39,287 nt of DNA from assembly GCA_024399535.1 (NCBI GenBank), contig JAKSNU010000011.1, positions 1 through 39,287 of the forward strand. Direction: 5' to 3'. The notes under the pieces were generated by a model, which worked only from the letters and a program-made list of their open reading frames with translations, was not told the DNA's origin and searched no databases. The DNA comes from Paludibacteraceae bacterium (GTDB lineage: Bacteria > Bacteroidota > Bacteroidia > Bacteroidales > Paludibacteraceae). Shown piece after piece: positions 1 through 10,632 of this stretch. Every line of letters begins with the position of its first letter. Within the stretch, counting starts at the first letter, position 1. A program made the position numbers and the translations under genes.

Positions 1-412
1 TTTAAATTTCGGATGCAAAGATAGCATATAATAGTGCCAATTTGCGGCACACTATAAAAATTTATATCTTATGACAACTTCGTTCGGAAAACACATTCCC
101 ATTGGCGCAGGTATGTGGTTGCAAATTTACAACTATTTTTTTTATTGGACAAACGTTTCTGAAAATTTTTTGATTATTGCTTTTTGAAGTTGGATTCTCT
201 GACCATAATCCGACTATTATTTGAAATAACAAAGCAACCTAACTTTGACGTTATATACGGAACATAAAAAATGGAGATTGTAAACGCAAGACGGTCTTTC
301 CACAAATCGGTCAAAAGAAAAACCATATACATTGGCAGAGTCAGCACACTCTCATTGTGTCCAATATATTTTCACTGAATTATCGCAAAAAAAACATGTT
401 CCGTAAGACAGT
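1..412. other. Non-coding left edge
   Basis: Apart from the leftward promoters and the small hairpin at 31-55 I see no gene here. A 38-codon plus-strand frame at 71-187 overlaps the leftward promoter and resembles no protein I know. The stretch 190-412 is AT-rich; no convincing hairpin terminator follows the adenine deaminase stop. Confidence 0.5.
122..153 (-). promoter_or_regulatory. Bacteroidetes-type promoter firing leftward out of the window
   Basis: On the minus strand a TTTG (150-153) is followed after exactly 20 bases by TAAATTTG (122-129). This matches the Bacteroidetes primary sigma factor pattern TTTG-N19-21-TAnnTTTG. Transcription would start near 115 and run left, so the controlled gene lies outside the window. 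A second possible minus-strand -7 box (TATCTTTG, 16-23) lies further left without a clear -33 partner. Between them, 31-55 holds a hairpin (ATAGTGCC paired with GGCACACTAT, 2-base bulge). Confidence 0.55.
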
Positions 413-2017
413 TCACACCTCGGTGAACCCAAATTTCAAACCGTCAAACAAGCCAGTATCGATGAGCTTCAACTCGGGTATTACAGGCAATGCCATGAAA
501 GCCAACGTCATGAAAGGAGCCTTGAACCTACACCCTATCGAGGCTGCCATTGCCTTAAGCTCGTTATGACGCCTGCCCAACTCCTCGCCATGCAATGGCG
601 ACATGAGTCCTGCTATTGGCAATGCTATGTCCTCTACCCTATCGCCATCGGTGACACAAAATCCACCTTTGGTCGCAACCAACCTGTTGATTGCCATAAC
701 TATTTCACGATCAGAACAACCGACGGCTATAATATTATGACTGTCGTGAGCTATGGTCGAAGCGAGAGCACCGCGTTTCAGCCCAAAACCTCTGACATAC
801 CCTATCGCTGGTTTTGCTGCCTTATAACGATTATAAACCACTATTTTCAGAACATCGTTTTCAACGGCAGGCACACCCCTGCCGGCATAGGTATAGAGCT
901 GCCCCTCCTGAGCCTCGATGACCTTAACCTCCCTATGGTCGGACTGAGCAGCAAGGTCATCGGCACACAAAGCCTTAGCATTGAAGTTATTGATTATCTC
1001 CTCGTCCGCACAATCAATGACAACATCATCACTTTTGCCATCGAACACGCAATATCCGTCGATATAGGTCGCAAGGACCTCAAAGCCGTTCAAATCCCGA
1101 ACCATTATAAAGTCCGCCCTATCTCCCTCAGCAAGCAAACCGACTTTCATTCCGTAATGCCCGACAGGTGCAACGGTTGCAGCCGTAAGTACATTCCATA
1201 GCGGCATTCCTTTAGCAATGCAACGTGCCGCCATCTCGTCAATATAGCCTGCCGCCAACTCGTCTGGATATTTATCGTCGGTGCAGAACATCAACATTCC
1301 CATCCAACGGTCTTCCACAAGCAGTGGCATCAGGTCATTGAGATTGCAAGCTGCCGACCCTTCACGAATCTGTATCTTCATACCCATTTTGAGCCGTTCA
1401 CGCGCCTGAGCGATGTCAAACATCTCATGGTCGGTCGTTATCCCCGCTGCAATGTATCGCTTAGCATCATCGCCTGCCACACCCGGAGCATGTCCATCAA
1501 CGACTTTGCCTGCCTCAAGCGTATATTTCACCTTATTCACCACTTCGTCTATGCCGAACAATATTCCGGGGAAATTCATCATCTCAGCCAACCCATAGAA
1601 TTCGTCACGAACGACCATTTCACGCACATCGTCGGAAGTTATTCTCGCTCCAGCAGTCTCGAAATCAGTGCATGGCACACACGATGGCACTCCGAAACTG
1701 AACTTAAACCTCGTGCCTGCTGCCGAGTTGAGCATATATTCTATACCCTCCCGACCCATGACATTTGCTATCTCGTGAGGGTCGGTCACCACAGCAATAG
1801 TTCCCCGACGGACAGCCATACGTGCAAAATTGCGTGGCGTCATCAGCGTTGACTCAATATGAACATGAGCATCAATAAAGCCAGGCATAACATACGGAGC
1901 ATCCTCCCCGACCTCGCATTCGTTTATTTTACTGATAATTCCATCTTCGATGACTATTTCGCCACCGAATATCCGTCGATTACGGACATCGACAATATGA
2001 CCTTTAATTTGTTCCAT
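413..2017 (-). CDS. ade: Adenine deaminase
   Basis: Catalyses adenine + H2O to hypoxanthine + NH3 in purine salvage, in the cytoplasm. It is a metal-dependent amidohydrolase of the AdeC family. Visible family motifs are the metal-binding HVH at 51-53 inside GFIDAHVHIEST, TDPHEIANV at 78-86, DGHAPG at 174-179, TDHE at 195-198 and FCTDDKYPDEL at 244-254. The C-terminus (FMTLAFMALPVIPELK) is also characteristic. Length is 534 residues, within the family range. I chose the ATG at 2017: the frame stays open to a TTG at 2041, but that TTG lies inside the -7 promoter box and so could not be in the mRNA. It stands alone and is divergent from the Sel1 lipoprotein gene. Confidence 0.93.
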   Translation of the reverse strand: MEQIKGHIVDVRNRRIFGGEIVIEDGIISKINECEVGEDAPYVMPGFIDAHVHIESTLMTPRNFARMAVRRGTIAVVTDPHEIANVMGREGIEYMLNSAAGTRFKFSFGVPSCVPCTDFETAGARITSDDVREMVVRDEFYGLAEMMNFPGILFGIDEVVNKVKYTLEAGKVVDGHAPGVAGDDAKRYIAAGITTDHEMFDIAQARERLKMGMKIQIREGSAACNLNDLMPLLVEDRWMGMLMFCTDDKYPDELAAGYIDEMAARCIAKGMPLWNVLTAATVAPVGHYGMKVGLLAEGDRADFIMVRDLNGFEVLATYIDGYCVFDGKSDDVVIDCADEEIINNFNAKALCADDLAAQSDHREVKVIEAQEGQLYTYAGRGVPAVENDVLKIVVYNRYKAAKPAIGYVRGFGLKRGALASTIAHDSHNIIAVGCSDREIVMAINRLVATKGGFCVTDGDRVEDIALPIAGLMSPLHGEELGRRHNELKAMAASIGCRFKAPFMTLAFMALPVIPELKLIDTGLFDGLKFGFTEV

Positions 2018-2038
2018 AATGATACATAATTCACACTG

Positions 2039-2069
2039 CAAAATTACATATTATTTTCCGAACTGACAA
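2039..2069 (-). promoter_or_regulatory. Promoter of adenine deaminase
   Basis: Minus strand: TTG (2067-2069), 20-base spacer, TAATTTTG (2039-2046), leaving a 5' leader of only about 15 bases before the ATG at 2017. A short inverted repeat, CTGAC-AA-GTCAG (2063-2074), covers the -33 element and could be an operator. Confidence 0.6.
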
Positions 2070-2096
2070 GTCAGAAATAAAAAATTTTGAAAATTC

Positions 2097-2127
2097 TTGT
2101 CGTTCCGCAAAATATTTTGTACCTTTG
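2097..2127 (+). promoter_or_regulatory. Promoter of the Sel1-repeat lipoprotein gene
   Basis: Plus strand: TTG (2097-2099), 20-base spacer, TACCTTTG (2120-2127). The start codon at 2150 follows after a leader of about 15-20 bases. It is back to back with the adenine deaminase promoter. Confidence 0.6.
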
Positions 2128-2149
2128 CGACCTAAAAAAAACGACTTCA

Positions 2150-2911
2150 ATGGACATGAAATTCATTTTACTCATAGCACTATCGGCACTTATGATTCAG
2201 TGCAAGAACACATCTTCGTCAGAGACCGACACAACTGTAACCATTATGCAGACTGACACTGCCGCCTCGTCATTGTCAATCCAAGCCCCTACCCGCACCA
2301 ACAGCCAAGCAGACGCTGAAATACTATTCGCCGAGGCAGGTGAAGCCTATAGCCAAAACGATAAAGCAAGAGCTTTCCAACTATGCAAGCAGTCAGCAGA
2401 ACTCGGAAATGCAAACGCCCAATTCAATCTCGCAATATTCTATTACAATGGCGACGGCACATCGCGCGACCTCGCCCAGACAGTAGAATGGCTCACCCGA
2501 GCTGCCGCACAAAACCACCTCCAGGCAATCATCCAACTCGCCGTATGCTACGAACAAGGGATAGGTGTCAAACACGACGATAAACATGCAACCGAATACT
2601 ACGAACGGGCAGCAATCCTCGGTGATGCCAATGCACAATATAAAACAGGACTCGCCTACTACCGCGGTATAGGAGTCATTCCAAACTATGAAACTGCAGT
2701 AATATGGTACACAAAAGCCGCCAATCAAGGTCATTCAGAAGCAGAAAACGAACTCGGCATATGCTACGAAAACGGACTTGGCGTGCATAACCTTGACACC
2801 AAGGAAGCTCTCAAATGGTACAAACGAGCTGCGAATAAGGGCAACGAAACAGCCAGGAAAAACTATGAACGTCTCTCGAAATCAGATGGGGAAATTTTTG
2901 TACCTATGTAA
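2150..2911 (+). CDS. Sel1-repeat (tetratricopeptide-like) lipoprotein
   Basis: Probable membrane-anchored lipoprotein of 253 residues. The N-terminus MDMKFILLIALSALMIQC has a hydrophobic core ending in a cysteine (Cys18); Q before the Cys is unusual, but Bacteroidetes lipoboxes are loose. After a Ser/Thr-rich linker come about four Sel1-like repeats of roughly 36 residues, with the usual A..(Q/E)..LG..Y..G.GV pattern (for example NAQFNLAIFYYNGDGT and SEAENELGICYENGLGV). Sel1 proteins are helical scaffolds for protein-protein contact; no catalytic function is expected. I chose ATG 2150 because frames opening earlier (2087) begin upstream of the promoter -7 box; ATG 2156 is equally possible. 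The partner protein is unknown. Confidence 0.85.
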   Translation: MDMKFILLIALSALMIQCKNTSSSETDTTVTIMQTDTAASSLSIQAPTRTNSQADAEILFAEAGEAYSQNDKARAFQLCKQSAELGNANAQFNLAIFYYNGDGTSRDLAQTVEWLTRAAAQNHLQAIIQLAVCYEQGIGVKHDDKHATEYYERAAILGDANAQYKTGLAYYRGIGVIPNYETAVIWYTKAANQGHSEAENELGICYENGLGVHNLDTKEALKWYKRAANKGNETARKNYERLSKSDGEIFVPM

Positions 2912-3030
2912 TCACGCCATACAGCACCCATAAATCGCTGATTAAAGGCAAGAACCGACAATTCAGCATTTTTTTCTTCATTTACACGAATATTTTTTTG
3001 TATTTTTATCAATATCCCAATTTTTTTTTG

Positions 3031-3038
3031 TAACTTTG
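3031..3038 (+). promoter_or_regulatory. -7 promoter element of hppA
   Basis: TAACTTTG at 3031-3038 fits the TAnnTTTG -7 box and lies 44 bases before the hppA ATG. No clear TTTG is found 19-21 bases upstream; that region is T-rich. Confidence 0.45.
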
Positions 3039-3082
3039 CACTTCCAAAAACAAACTGAAATTAATTAAACACAATATCAGTT

Positions 3083-5305
3083 ATGGATCTTTTGAATTTC
3101 GCGTATGTCGTGCTTGTCGTATCAGTCATAGCGCTGACATTCGCTTTCATCTTCTACAAGCAGATGAAGACAAAGGATGAAGGAACCGACCTGATGAAAA
3201 AGATTGCCGCACACGTTCGTAAAGGCGCAATGGCATATCTGAAACAGCAGTACAAGGTTGTATTCATCGTGTTTATCGTTCTCGCCATCATCTTCTTCGT
3301 GATGAGTATTTTCCATCTTCAAAATGGAATTGTATGGTTTGCCTTCCTTACGGGCGGTTTCTTCTCGGGTCTCGCAGGATTCTTCGGTATGAAAACAGCC
3401 ACATATGCTTCGGCACGTACGGCAAACGCAGCACGCCAATCACTCAACAGCGGTCTTCAGGTGGCATTCCGTTCAGGTGCAGTCATGGGACTTGTCGTTG
3501 TAGGTCTCGCCCTACTCGATGTTTCGCTGTGGTTCATCGTGCTCAAGGGCACAGGACTTCTCGAAATGGTCGGTGCACAAGCTGACCTCGTCACCATCAC
3601 CACCACAATGCTTACGTTCGGTATGGGTGCTTCGACACAAGCTCTCTTCGCACGTGTCGGCGGTGGCATATATACAAAAGCTGCCGACGTTGGTGCTGAC
3701 CTCGTAGGCAAAACAGAATTCAATATTCCGGAGGACGACCCTCGCAACCCTGCAACAATCGCTGACAATGTAGGCGACAACGTGGGTGACGTTGCAGGTA
3801 TGGGTGCTGACCTCTACGAGTCGTACGCAGGTTCTATCCTCGCCACTATGGCTCTCGGTGCTTCGGCATTCGCCACTGCGGCAGCTCAAGGCAACGAGGC
3901 GCTGCAAATGAAAGCTGTCCTCGCCCCTATGCTCATCGCAGCTGCAGGTGTAATCCTCTCAATTATAGGCATCTATTTGGTACGCACCAAAGAGGATGCT
4001 GGCATGAAGGAACTACTCGGGGCTCTCGGACGTGGAACAAACACGGCTGCAATACTGATAGCAGCTGCCACATTCGGAATCTTCGCATGGCTGTTCGGAA
4101 CTGACACCAATCAATGGTGGCAAGTTTCGCTGTCAGTAGTCATTGGTCTATTGGCAGGTGTCATCATCGGCAGGGCCACCGAATACTACACGTCGCAGAC
4201 CTATAAACCAACACAGAAAGTTTCAGAGAGTTCAACAACCGGACCTGCCACAGTGATAATCTCAGGTCTCGGACTTGGAATGATTTCGACAGCTATCCCT
4301 GTAGTCACCGTAGGCGTAGCAATCGTTCTCGCTTATCTCAGTGCCAACGGTTTCAATACAGAGTTCACTCCAGAGAATCTTTCAATGGGTCTTTACGGCA
4401 TAGGTATCGCAGCTGTCGGTATGCTTTCGACTCTCGGTATCACTCTCGCAACAGATGCATATGGTCCAATAGCCGACAACGCCGGTGGAAATGCAGAAAT
4501 GAGCGGTCTTGAACCTGAAGTCCGCCGTCGTACAGATGCTCTCGATGCTCTTGGAAATACCACTGCCGCCACAGGCAAAGGCTTTGCCATTGGCTCGGCA
4601 GCTCTCACTGCTCTTGCCCTCCTCGCTTCGTATGTCGAGGAGATTAAGATTGCGCTTGTCCGCATAGGCGAAGACCTCCCTAACGGAATCTCGGCAGCTG
4701 AAGCTTCGCTCGTAGATTTCATGAACGCATACAACATCAACCTCATGAACCCTATCGTTCTCGTAGGTGTATTCATCGGTGCAATGATGGCATTCCTGTT
4801 CTGCGGAATGACTATGAATGCAGTCGGTCGTGCAGCACAAAAGATGGTTGAAGAGGTTCGCCGTCAGTTCACTACAATAAAGGGAATCCTCGAAGGCAAG
4901 GCTGAACCAGACTACGAGCGTTGCGTTTCAATTTCGACTAAAGGCGCACAACAGGAGATGCTCCTTCCTTCGATTCTCGCTATCGTAGTTCCTATCATCA
5001 CTGGTGTGGTGCTTGGCATTCAAGGTGTTCTCGGACTTCTCATCGGTGGTCTCTCGTCAGGCTTCGTGATGGCAATATTCATGGCTAACGCAGGTGGCGC
5101 ATGGGACAATGCAAAGAAATATGTCGAGGAAGGCAATTTCGGTGGTAAGGGTTCTGACAGTCACAAGGCTACAGTAGTTGGCGACACAGTGGGCGATCCT
5201 TTCAAGGACACTGCCGGTCCTTCGCTGAACATCCTCATCAAACTTATGAGTATGGTTTCAATAGTGATGGCAGGTCTCACAGCTTCGTTCCATCTGTTAG
5301 GATAA
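3083..5305 (+). CDS. hppA: K+-dependent membrane-bound pyrophosphatase (ion pump)
   Basis: Polytopic inner-membrane enzyme that couples hydrolysis of pyrophosphate to pumping of H+ and/or Na+. 740 residues with about 16 hydrophobic segments, normal for the family. Catalytic motifs are intact: [19 protein letters not shown] in the first large loop, [19 protein letters not shown], and the C-terminal [19 protein letters not shown]. The segment [10 protein letters not shown] has alanine where K+-independent enzymes carry lysine, so this is a K+-dependent type. Related enzymes of Bacteroides are reported to pump Na+ and H+; the ion used here cannot be read from the motifs I can see. It is monocistronic, with its own promoter box and a strong terminator. 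Confidence 0.95.
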   Translation: MDLLNFAYVVLVVSVIALTFAFIFYKQMKTKDEGTDLMKKIAAHVRKGAMAYLKQQYKVVFIVFIVLAIIFFVMSIFHLQNGIVWFAFLTGGFFSGLAGFFGMKTATYASARTANAARQSLNSGLQVAFRSGAVMGLVVVGLALLDVSLWFIVLKGTGLLEMVGAQADLVTITTTMLTFGMGASTQALFARVGGGIYTKAADVGADLVGKTEFNIPEDDPRNPATIADNVGDNVGDVAGMGADLYESYAGSILATMALGASAFATAAAQGNEALQMKAVLAPMLIAAAGVILSIIGIYLVRTKEDAGMKELLGALGRGTNTAAILIAAATFGIFAWLFGTDTNQWWQVSLSVVIGLLAGVIIGRATEYYTSQTYKPTQKVSESSTTGPATVIISGLGLGMISTAIPVVTVGVAIVLAYLSANGFNTEFTPENLSMGLYGIGIAAVGMLSTLGITLATDAYGPIADNAGGNAEMSGLEPEVRRRTDALDALGNTTAATGKGFAIGSAALTALALLASYVEEIKIALVRIGEDLPNGISAAEASLVDFMNAYNINLMNPIVLVGVFIGAMMAFLFCGMTMNAVGRAAQKMVEEVRRQFTTIKGILEGKAEPDYERCVSISTKGAQQEMLLPSILAIVVPIITGVVLGIQGVLGLLIGGLSSGFVMAIFMANAGGAWDNAKKYVEEGNFGGKGSDSHKATVVGDTVGDPFKDTAGPSLNILIKLMSMVSIVMAGLTASFHLLG

Positions 5306-5336
5306 AATCAATATACATACTCCATAGACATTTATG

Positions 5337-5371
5337 TTCTGCTGGATAATTATTGTCCAGCAGAATTTTTT
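5337..5371 (+). terminator. Rho-independent terminator of hppA
   Basis: Perfect 10-bp stem TTCTGCTGGA (5337-5346) / TCCAGCAGAA (5356-5365), 9-base loop, followed by six T (5366-5371), 31 bases after the hppA stop. Confidence 0.88.
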
Positions 5372-5450
5372 ATAATATAGGTACAAGTATTTCCCCGCCA
5401 CACCCAACGAGATGTCGCTACTTAGACGGTGAAGAATTGAAAGTTATTTG

Positions 5451-5488
5451 AAATAAAAAATAGGCAGTTCTATCACAATAGAACCGCC
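5451..5488 (-). terminator. Rho-independent terminator of mutAB
   Basis: Read on the minus strand, an 11-bp stem (5478-5488 with 5463-5473, one G-T pair) with a 4-base loop is followed by a T-rich run (complement of 5451-5462). It lies 25 bases beyond the mutB stop and faces the hppA terminator. Confidence 0.82.
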
Positions 5489-5513
5489 CATTTTCAAGAA
5501 TATATCTATGGAT

Positions 5514-7655
5514 TTATCCCAAAAGGATTTCCATCATAACACGTGCACATTTAGCCACTGACGAACCAGGACCAAATATTGCTGCAACGCCAGCCTTATA
5601 GAGGAAGTCGTAGTCCTGAGCAGGGATTACACCACCTGCGACAACGATAATATCCTCACGACCGAGACGTTTGAGTTCAGCAATAACCTGTGGCACGAGA
5701 GTCTTATGACCAGCTGCCAACGATGATACACCGAGAACATTTACATCGTTCTCGACAGCCTGACGAGCAGCCTCTTCAGGAGTCTGGAACAAAGGTCCCA
5801 TATCAACATCAAAACCACAGTCAGCATAACCTGTTGCGCAAACCTTTGCTCCGCGGTCATGACCATCCTGACCCATCTTAGCAATCATAATACGTGGCTG
5901 ACGACCATTCTTCTTAGCGAACTCTGCCGTCATCTTTGAAGCCTCAACGAAGTCTTCATCGTTCTTTGTTCCTGCTGAATACACACCCGATATTGTTCTA
6001 ATTGTTGCTTTATAACGTCCTACTACTGTTTCGCAAGCGTCTGAAATCTCGCCCAATGTTGCACGAACTGCTGCTGCCTTGACAGCCAAGTCAAGCAAGT
6101 TGTCAGCCGACTTCTTACCCTCGTTGAACTCTTTTACACAAGCAGTTATCTTAGCCAAAGCTTCCTTGACAGCCTTCTCGTCACGATGAGCTCTCAAGTC
6201 GTTCAAGCGTGCAATCTGGTCCTTGCGAACCTCGGTATTGTCAACCTCAAGGATATCAATAGGGTCCTCATGCTCCAAACGATACTTGTTGGTACCAACA
6301 ATAGTTTGGACACCAGAGTCGATACGAGCTTGAGTACGAGCTGCTGCTTCCTCAATACGCATCTTAGGAATACCTGTCTCGATAGCTGCTGCCATACCGC
6401 CAAGTTTCTGAACCTCTTCGATAAGTTCCCAAGCCTTCTCGGCAAGTTCCTGTGTCAGGCTCTCAATATAGAACGAACCTGCCCATGGGTCAATCTCCTT
6501 GCAAATCTTAGTCTCTTCCTGAATGAATATCTGAGTGTTACGAGCAATACGTGCCGAAAAATCGGTTGGCAAAGCAATAGCCTCGTCAAGCGCATTGGTA
6601 TGCAACGACTGAGTATGACCAAGAGCTGCACCCATAGCCTCGATACATGTACGGCCAACGTTGTTGAATGGATCCTGCTCGGTGAGCGACCATCCAGAAG
6701 TTTGGCAGTGAGTTCTCAAAGCCAACGATTTAGGATTCTTAGCTCCGAATGATTTCACAATCTTTGCCCACAACATACGAGCAGCACGCATCTTGGCAAT
6801 CTCCATGAAATGGTTTGTACCAATTGCCCAGAAGAACGAAAGACGTGGTGCAAATGTGTCGATGTCCATACCAGCATTGACACCTGCCTTCAGATACTCC
6901 CAACCATCAGCCAAAGTATAAGCCAACTCAATATCAGCAGTAGCACCAGCCTCCTGCATGTGATAACCAGAAATTGAGATTGAGTTGAACTTAGGCATGT
7001 TCTTTGAAGTATATTCGAAGATGTCGGCAATAATCTTCATCGAGAATTTAGGAGGATAGATATATGTGTTACGCACCATGAATTCTTTGAGGATATCGTT
7101 CTGGATTGTACCTGCCATCTCCTCAAGTTTAGCGCCCTGTTCCAAGCCAGCATTGATATAGAAAGCCATAATAGGCAATACAGCGCCATTCATAGTCATG
7201 GAAACTGACATCTTGTTCAATGGAATACCATTAAACAACACTTTCATATCCTCCAATGAGCAGATAGAAACACCTGCCTTACCTACATCACCTACTACAC
7301 GTGCATGGTCAGCATCATAGCCACGGTGGGTTGCAAGGTCGAACGCAACTGACAAACCTTTCTGACCAGATGCAAGGTTACGGCGATAAAAAGCATTAGA
7401 CTCGGCAGCTGTCGAGAATCCTGCATACTGACGAATGGTCCAAGGACGCATAGGATACATGCCAGAATATGGACCACGAAGATAAGGAGCGATACCAGAA
7501 GCATAGTTCAAATGCTCCATTCCCTCCAAATCCTCTTTGGTATAAATACCTTTAACGGGAATCTGCTCTGGTGTGAGCCAATTCTCCTTATTGCAACCCT
7601 CTGCTTTCGAAGGTGCAATTGCCTGAATATCTATATTATTGAAATTAGGTTTCAT
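5514..7655 (-). CDS. mutB: Methylmalonyl-CoA mutase, large (catalytic) subunit
   Basis: Adenosylcobalamin-dependent interconversion of succinyl-CoA and methylmalonyl-CoA, the key step of propionate formation or use in Bacteroidales. 713 residues, the usual length. The N-terminal barrel shows [20 protein letters not shown], the substrate-binding signature. The C-terminal B12 domain has the base-off motif DGHDRG (Asp597, His599, Gly602) in [13 protein letters not shown], followed by [10 protein letters not shown] and the VVAGGVIP segment that line the cofactor pocket. It starts 11 bases after mutA ends, so both subunits are translated from one message at matched level. The ATG at 7655 gives the expected N-terminus. 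Confidence 0.97.
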   Translation of the reverse strand: MKPNFNNIDIQAIAPSKAEGCNKENWLTPEQIPVKGIYTKEDLEGMEHLNYASGIAPYLRGPYSGMYPMRPWTIRQYAGFSTAAESNAFYRRNLASGQKGLSVAFDLATHRGYDADHARVVGDVGKAGVSICSLEDMKVLFNGIPLNKMSVSMTMNGAVLPIMAFYINAGLEQGAKLEEMAGTIQNDILKEFMVRNTYIYPPKFSMKIIADIFEYTSKNMPKFNSISISGYHMQEAGATADIELAYTLADGWEYLKAGVNAGMDIDTFAPRLSFFWAIGTNHFMEIAKMRAARMLWAKIVKSFGAKNPKSLALRTHCQTSGWSLTEQDPFNNVGRTCIEAMGAALGHTQSLHTNALDEAIALPTDFSARIARNTQIFIQEETKICKEIDPWAGSFYIESLTQELAEKAWELIEEVQKLGGMAAAIETGIPKMRIEEAAARTQARIDSGVQTIVGTNKYRLEHEDPIDILEVDNTEVRKDQIARLNDLRAHRDEKAVKEALAKITACVKEFNEGKKSADNLLDLAVKAAAVRATLGEISDACETVVGRYKATIRTISGVYSAGTKNDEDFVEASKMTAEFAKKNGRQPRIMIAKMGQDGHDRGAKVCATGYADCGFDVDMGPLFQTPEEAARQAVENDVNVLGVSSLAAGHKTLVPQVIAELKRLGREDIIVVAGGVIPAQDYDFLYKAGVAAIFGPGSSVAKCARVMMEILLG

Positions 7656-7666
7656 AACTTTCGAAA

Positions 7667-9529
7667 TTAGAGTAATTGTTTGTTAAACGCTTTCAAAGTC
7701 TCCAATACGTTGCATTTTACGTGGATGAAGTTCTCTATGCCCTGAGTCTTAAGGTCGTCCATACATGCTGGAGCACCAGCCACGATGAAGATTTCCTTTC
7801 CATCACCGATAGCTTTCTTGCATGCTGGAGCAAGCTCAGCATACTCATCGTCCGATGAACAGAGAACAATGATGTCAGCACCTGCCTTGCGAGCAGCAGC
7901 AACACCATCCTCGACAGTTTCAAAGCCAAGGTTGTCGATAACCTGATAGCCAGCACATGCGAGGAAGTTGCAAGAGAACTGTGCACGTGCAAGACGCATA
8001 GCGAGATTACCAATAGTGAGCATGAATGCCTTTGGACGTTTTCCGCTCTTCTCGGTCTCTAATCTGAGAGCCTCGAATTGCTCAGCAGCACGCTTCATTG
8101 GCAATGCCTCAAGTTCAGACTTCTTGTCGTTGCAACCGCACTTGCAGCCACAAGTCTGAGGTTCAATCTTTTCAGCAGCCATTTCGTTGAAGTTAGGGAA
8201 TTGGTTTGTACCGAGCAAAACCTCTTTGCGTTTCGAAACATTATCCATTCTCTTAACCTGCGTAGCCTTGATATCTTCAACAACCTTGCCATTAACAATC
8301 ATCTCGTACATACCTCCTGCAGCCTGAATCTCAAGGAAACGACGCCAAGCCTCTTTAGCTATTGACTGGGTCAAGTTCTCAATATAATAAGAACCACCTG
8401 CAACGTCGGTCACCTTATCGAAATGAGACTCCTCCTTGAGCAGCAACTGCTGGTTGCGTGCTATTCTTTCAGAGAAATCGTCAGATTTCTTGTATGTTAT
8501 ATCAAATGGATTGACAGTCATAGAATCAACGCCAGCAATAGCTGCACTCATAGCCTCAGTTTCAGACCTCAGCAAGTTGACATGAGCGTCATAGATTGTC
8601 TTATTGAATTTAGTAGTCTCAGCATGAATCTTCATCTTGCAAGCGCAATCGCACTCTGGCTCGTAAGCCTTGACAATCATTGCCCACAACATACGAGCGG
8701 CACGGAATTTAGCAATCTCCATAAAGTAGTTGCCACCGATACCCATATTAAACTTGATAGCACGTCCTGCGCGAACAGATTTGATACCTGCCTCAGTCAT
8801 GAGAGTCATATATTCAGCACCCCAAGCGAGAGCATAACCAAGTTCCTGTGCACAGAATGCACCTGCATGGTTCAAAGCGACAGAATTAACTGCTACGACT
8901 CTGAACTCAGGCATACACTCAGCAGCCTTGACAGCAGCAGCGATATGTGTTGTCATCTTCTCGCGCGAAGGTTTGCGTCCCTTGACGAGCATATTCTTCA
9001 TTGGGTCGCAGTTTACTGAACCATGAACCTTTTCGAGGTTTACATTGTTTTTCTTGAAATACGCAACGAGGAGATTAATCAACTCCTCAGACGAGCAAGG
9101 GCAGATGTTGAAGTTCAGTTCAACACACTCTGGACAAATGCCATTCAACAAAGTCTCGATAGTCTCAGCCTTCAAATCGTCTTTGCCAAGACAGAAACCA
9201 AGCGAATTGACACCTTTATTCAGAACATCCAATGCTTTAGCATTTGCCTCTTTAGGGCAATCAACACAGATATTCTGACGGACCAACCACTCGTTGCACT
9301 CTTTTGTGCCACGTACAAATGGGAATTTGCCTGGAGCAGAATCAAGGGTAGCCATACCCTTCACATCTTCCTGGCGATAGAAAGGATTTACATTAAATCC
9401 CTCGTCTGTCCTCCAAATGAGTTTCTTCTCAAATGGAACACCTTTAAGGTCGGCTGTAATCTTCGCCATCCACTCTTCGGTAGATACTGCTGGGAAATCA
9501 GCCAACAGGTTTAATTTTTTTCCTGCCAT
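7667..9529 (-). CDS. mutA: Methylmalonyl-CoA mutase, small subunit
   Basis: Non-catalytic partner of MutB in the heterodimer. With the ATG at 9529 (MAGKKLNLL) it is 620 residues, the normal length; the frame opens earlier (9580), but that extension overlaps the promoter. As expected for the small subunit, the C-terminal B12-like domain lacks DxHxxG (it reads [14 protein letters not shown] instead). The barrel domain keeps [19 protein letters not shown]. Unusual for a cytoplasmic enzyme is the amount of cysteine: CDCAC at 293-297 and CGCKCGC at 460-466 in the linker between the domains, plus many single cysteines. The two clusters could bind metal or be redox-active; this is only inference. 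First gene of the mutAB operon. Confidence 0.95.
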   Translation of the reverse strand: MAGKKLNLLADFPAVSTEEWMAKITADLKGVPFEKKLIWRTDEGFNVNPFYRQEDVKGMATLDSAPGKFPFVRGTKECNEWLVRQNICVDCPKEANAKALDVLNKGVNSLGFCLGKDDLKAETIETLLNGICPECVELNFNICPCSSEELINLLVAYFKKNNVNLEKVHGSVNCDPMKNMLVKGRKPSREKMTTHIAAAVKAAECMPEFRVVAVNSVALNHAGAFCAQELGYALAWGAEYMTLMTEAGIKSVRAGRAIKFNMGIGGNYFMEIAKFRAARMLWAMIVKAYEPECDCACKMKIHAETTKFNKTIYDAHVNLLRSETEAMSAAIAGVDSMTVNPFDITYKKSDDFSERIARNQQLLLKEESHFDKVTDVAGGSYYIENLTQSIAKEAWRRFLEIQAAGGMYEMIVNGKVVEDIKATQVKRMDNVSKRKEVLLGTNQFPNFNEMAAEKIEPQTCGCKCGCNDKKSELEALPMKRAAEQFEALRLETEKSGKRPKAFMLTIGNLAMRLARAQFSCNFLACAGYQVIDNLGFETVEDGVAAARKAGADIIVLCSSDDEYAELAPACKKAIGDGKEIFIVAGAPACMDDLKTQGIENFIHVKCNVLETLKAFNKQLL

Positions 9530-9569
9530 AAGTAATTTATGTTTGTAATATAATTTAATTCTATGATTG

Positions 9570-9577
9570 CAAAGATA
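9570..9577 (-). promoter_or_regulatory. -7 promoter element of mutAB
   Basis: Minus-strand TATCTTTG (complement of 9570-9577), 40 bases before the mutA ATG and just past the lpxK stop. No clear -33 TTTG is seen at the right distance. Confidence 0.45.
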
Positions 9578-9588
9578 CAATATTTTAT

Positions 9589-10632
9589 CTATTCAGCCAT
9601 CGCTACAGCCAATTCTTTTTCCACATCAAACTTATTGCCGATAAACTCTGGCTCAATACTTATGCAATACAGATTACTCTTCAATCTATCAGGCATTTCG
9701 TCACATGCCGAAAGTCGTGCCAAATCTTTCTCTGTCGTGATTACCATTTTGTTTTCACCCTCAAGATTCTCAAAACACCTTATCATGTTCTCAAAATCTC
9801 GCGTTTCATAGTAATAATGGTCGCTAAATCGCATATGTTCCACCTTCGCCCCAAGCGACTGCAAATGACGTTTGAGATACAACGGACGTTCTATCCCAGT
9901 CACAAGCAAAACGTTTGTCCCTTTCAAATCGCTCTCGTCAATTTCAATACCTGTTTCCACTTTGACAGGTTTTTCATACTTGAGACTCGTAAAATATAGT
10001 TTCTGAGAACTCAGCAGACTGAGTTCAGTTCTCATAGTCATTTGTTCAACAGGCTTCAGAGTCTTCGGACATTTAGTGACTATCACCACGTCTGCCCTAT
10101 CCATACCATTGACTGACTCGCGCATTCTGCCTAATGGCAACATTTTCTCCTCAAACGGCGAATAATTGCAATCAAGCAGCAATATGTTGATTGTCGGAAT
10201 TATCTTCCTATACTGATAAGCATCATCGAGTACAACCACATCAGTCTTGGTATTATCCTTCAGATATTGCAAAGCCCGACGTCTGTCAACATCGACAACG
10301 ACAATCATTTCAGGGAATTTATGTTTTACCTGCACAGCCTCATCGCCTATGTCGGCAGCAGTAGAATTAGCATCAGCAACAACCAACCCCTTAGTGTCGC
10401 GCATGTAACCGCGGCTGAGATATGCCACATGATGTCCGGCATTAAGCAATTCCCGAATCAAAAATTCAGAATGCGGTGTCTTTCCTGTTCCACCGACAGC
10501 AAGATTTCCAACAGAGATGGTAGGCAATATAGTCTCTTCGCTTTTTATTATTCCAAAGTCGTATAGGGCATTCCTGACCGAAACACCAAACTTATACAAT
10601 ACAGACAATATAAATAATAAAACTTTTCTCAT
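9589..10632 (-). CDS. lpxK: Tetraacyldisaccharide 4'-kinase (lipid A synthesis)
   Basis: Inner-membrane-associated kinase that phosphorylates the 4' position of the lipid A disaccharide precursor. 347 residues, normal for Bacteroidetes LpxK. A hydrophobic N-terminal segment precedes PTISVGNLAVGGTGKTP, which contains the P-loop GGTGKT at 47-52; AYLSRGYMRDT and the later VVLDDAYQYR (Walker B-like DDAYQ/DDGFQ position) are family features. The ATG overlaps the stop of the upstream HD-domain gene by 4 bases (ATGA), so translation is coupled. Last gene of the ABC-transporter/HD/lpxK operon. Confidence 0.93.
   Translation of the reverse strand: MRKVLLFILSVLYKFGVSVRNALYDFGIIKSEETILPTISVGNLAVGGTGKTPHSEFLIRELLNAGHHVAYLSRGYMRDTKGLVVADANSTAADIGDEAVQVKHKFPEMIVVVDVDRRRALQYLKDNTKTDVVVLDDAYQYRKIIPTINILLLDCNYSPFEEKMLPLGRMRESVNGMDRADVVIVTKCPKTLKPVEQMTMRTELSLLSSQKLYFTSLKYEKPVKVETGIEIDESDLKGTNVLLVTGIERPLYLKRHLQSLGAKVEHMRFSDHYYYETRDFENMIRCFENLEGENKMVITTEKDLARLSACDEMPDRLKSNLYCISIEPEFIGNKFDVEKELAVAMAE

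Noticed and set aside
71..187. 38-codon plus-strand frame near the left edge
   Set aside because: It runs across an exact leftward promoter and its product resembles nothing known.
566..1201. 211-codon plus-strand frame
   Set aside because: Antisense to the well-supported adenine deaminase gene; product has no recognisable features.
6186..6752. 188-codon plus-strand frame
   Set aside because: Antisense to mutB, whose motifs are certain.
8423..9514. Two plus-strand frames of 198 and 163 codons
   Set aside because: Both are antisense shadows of mutA.
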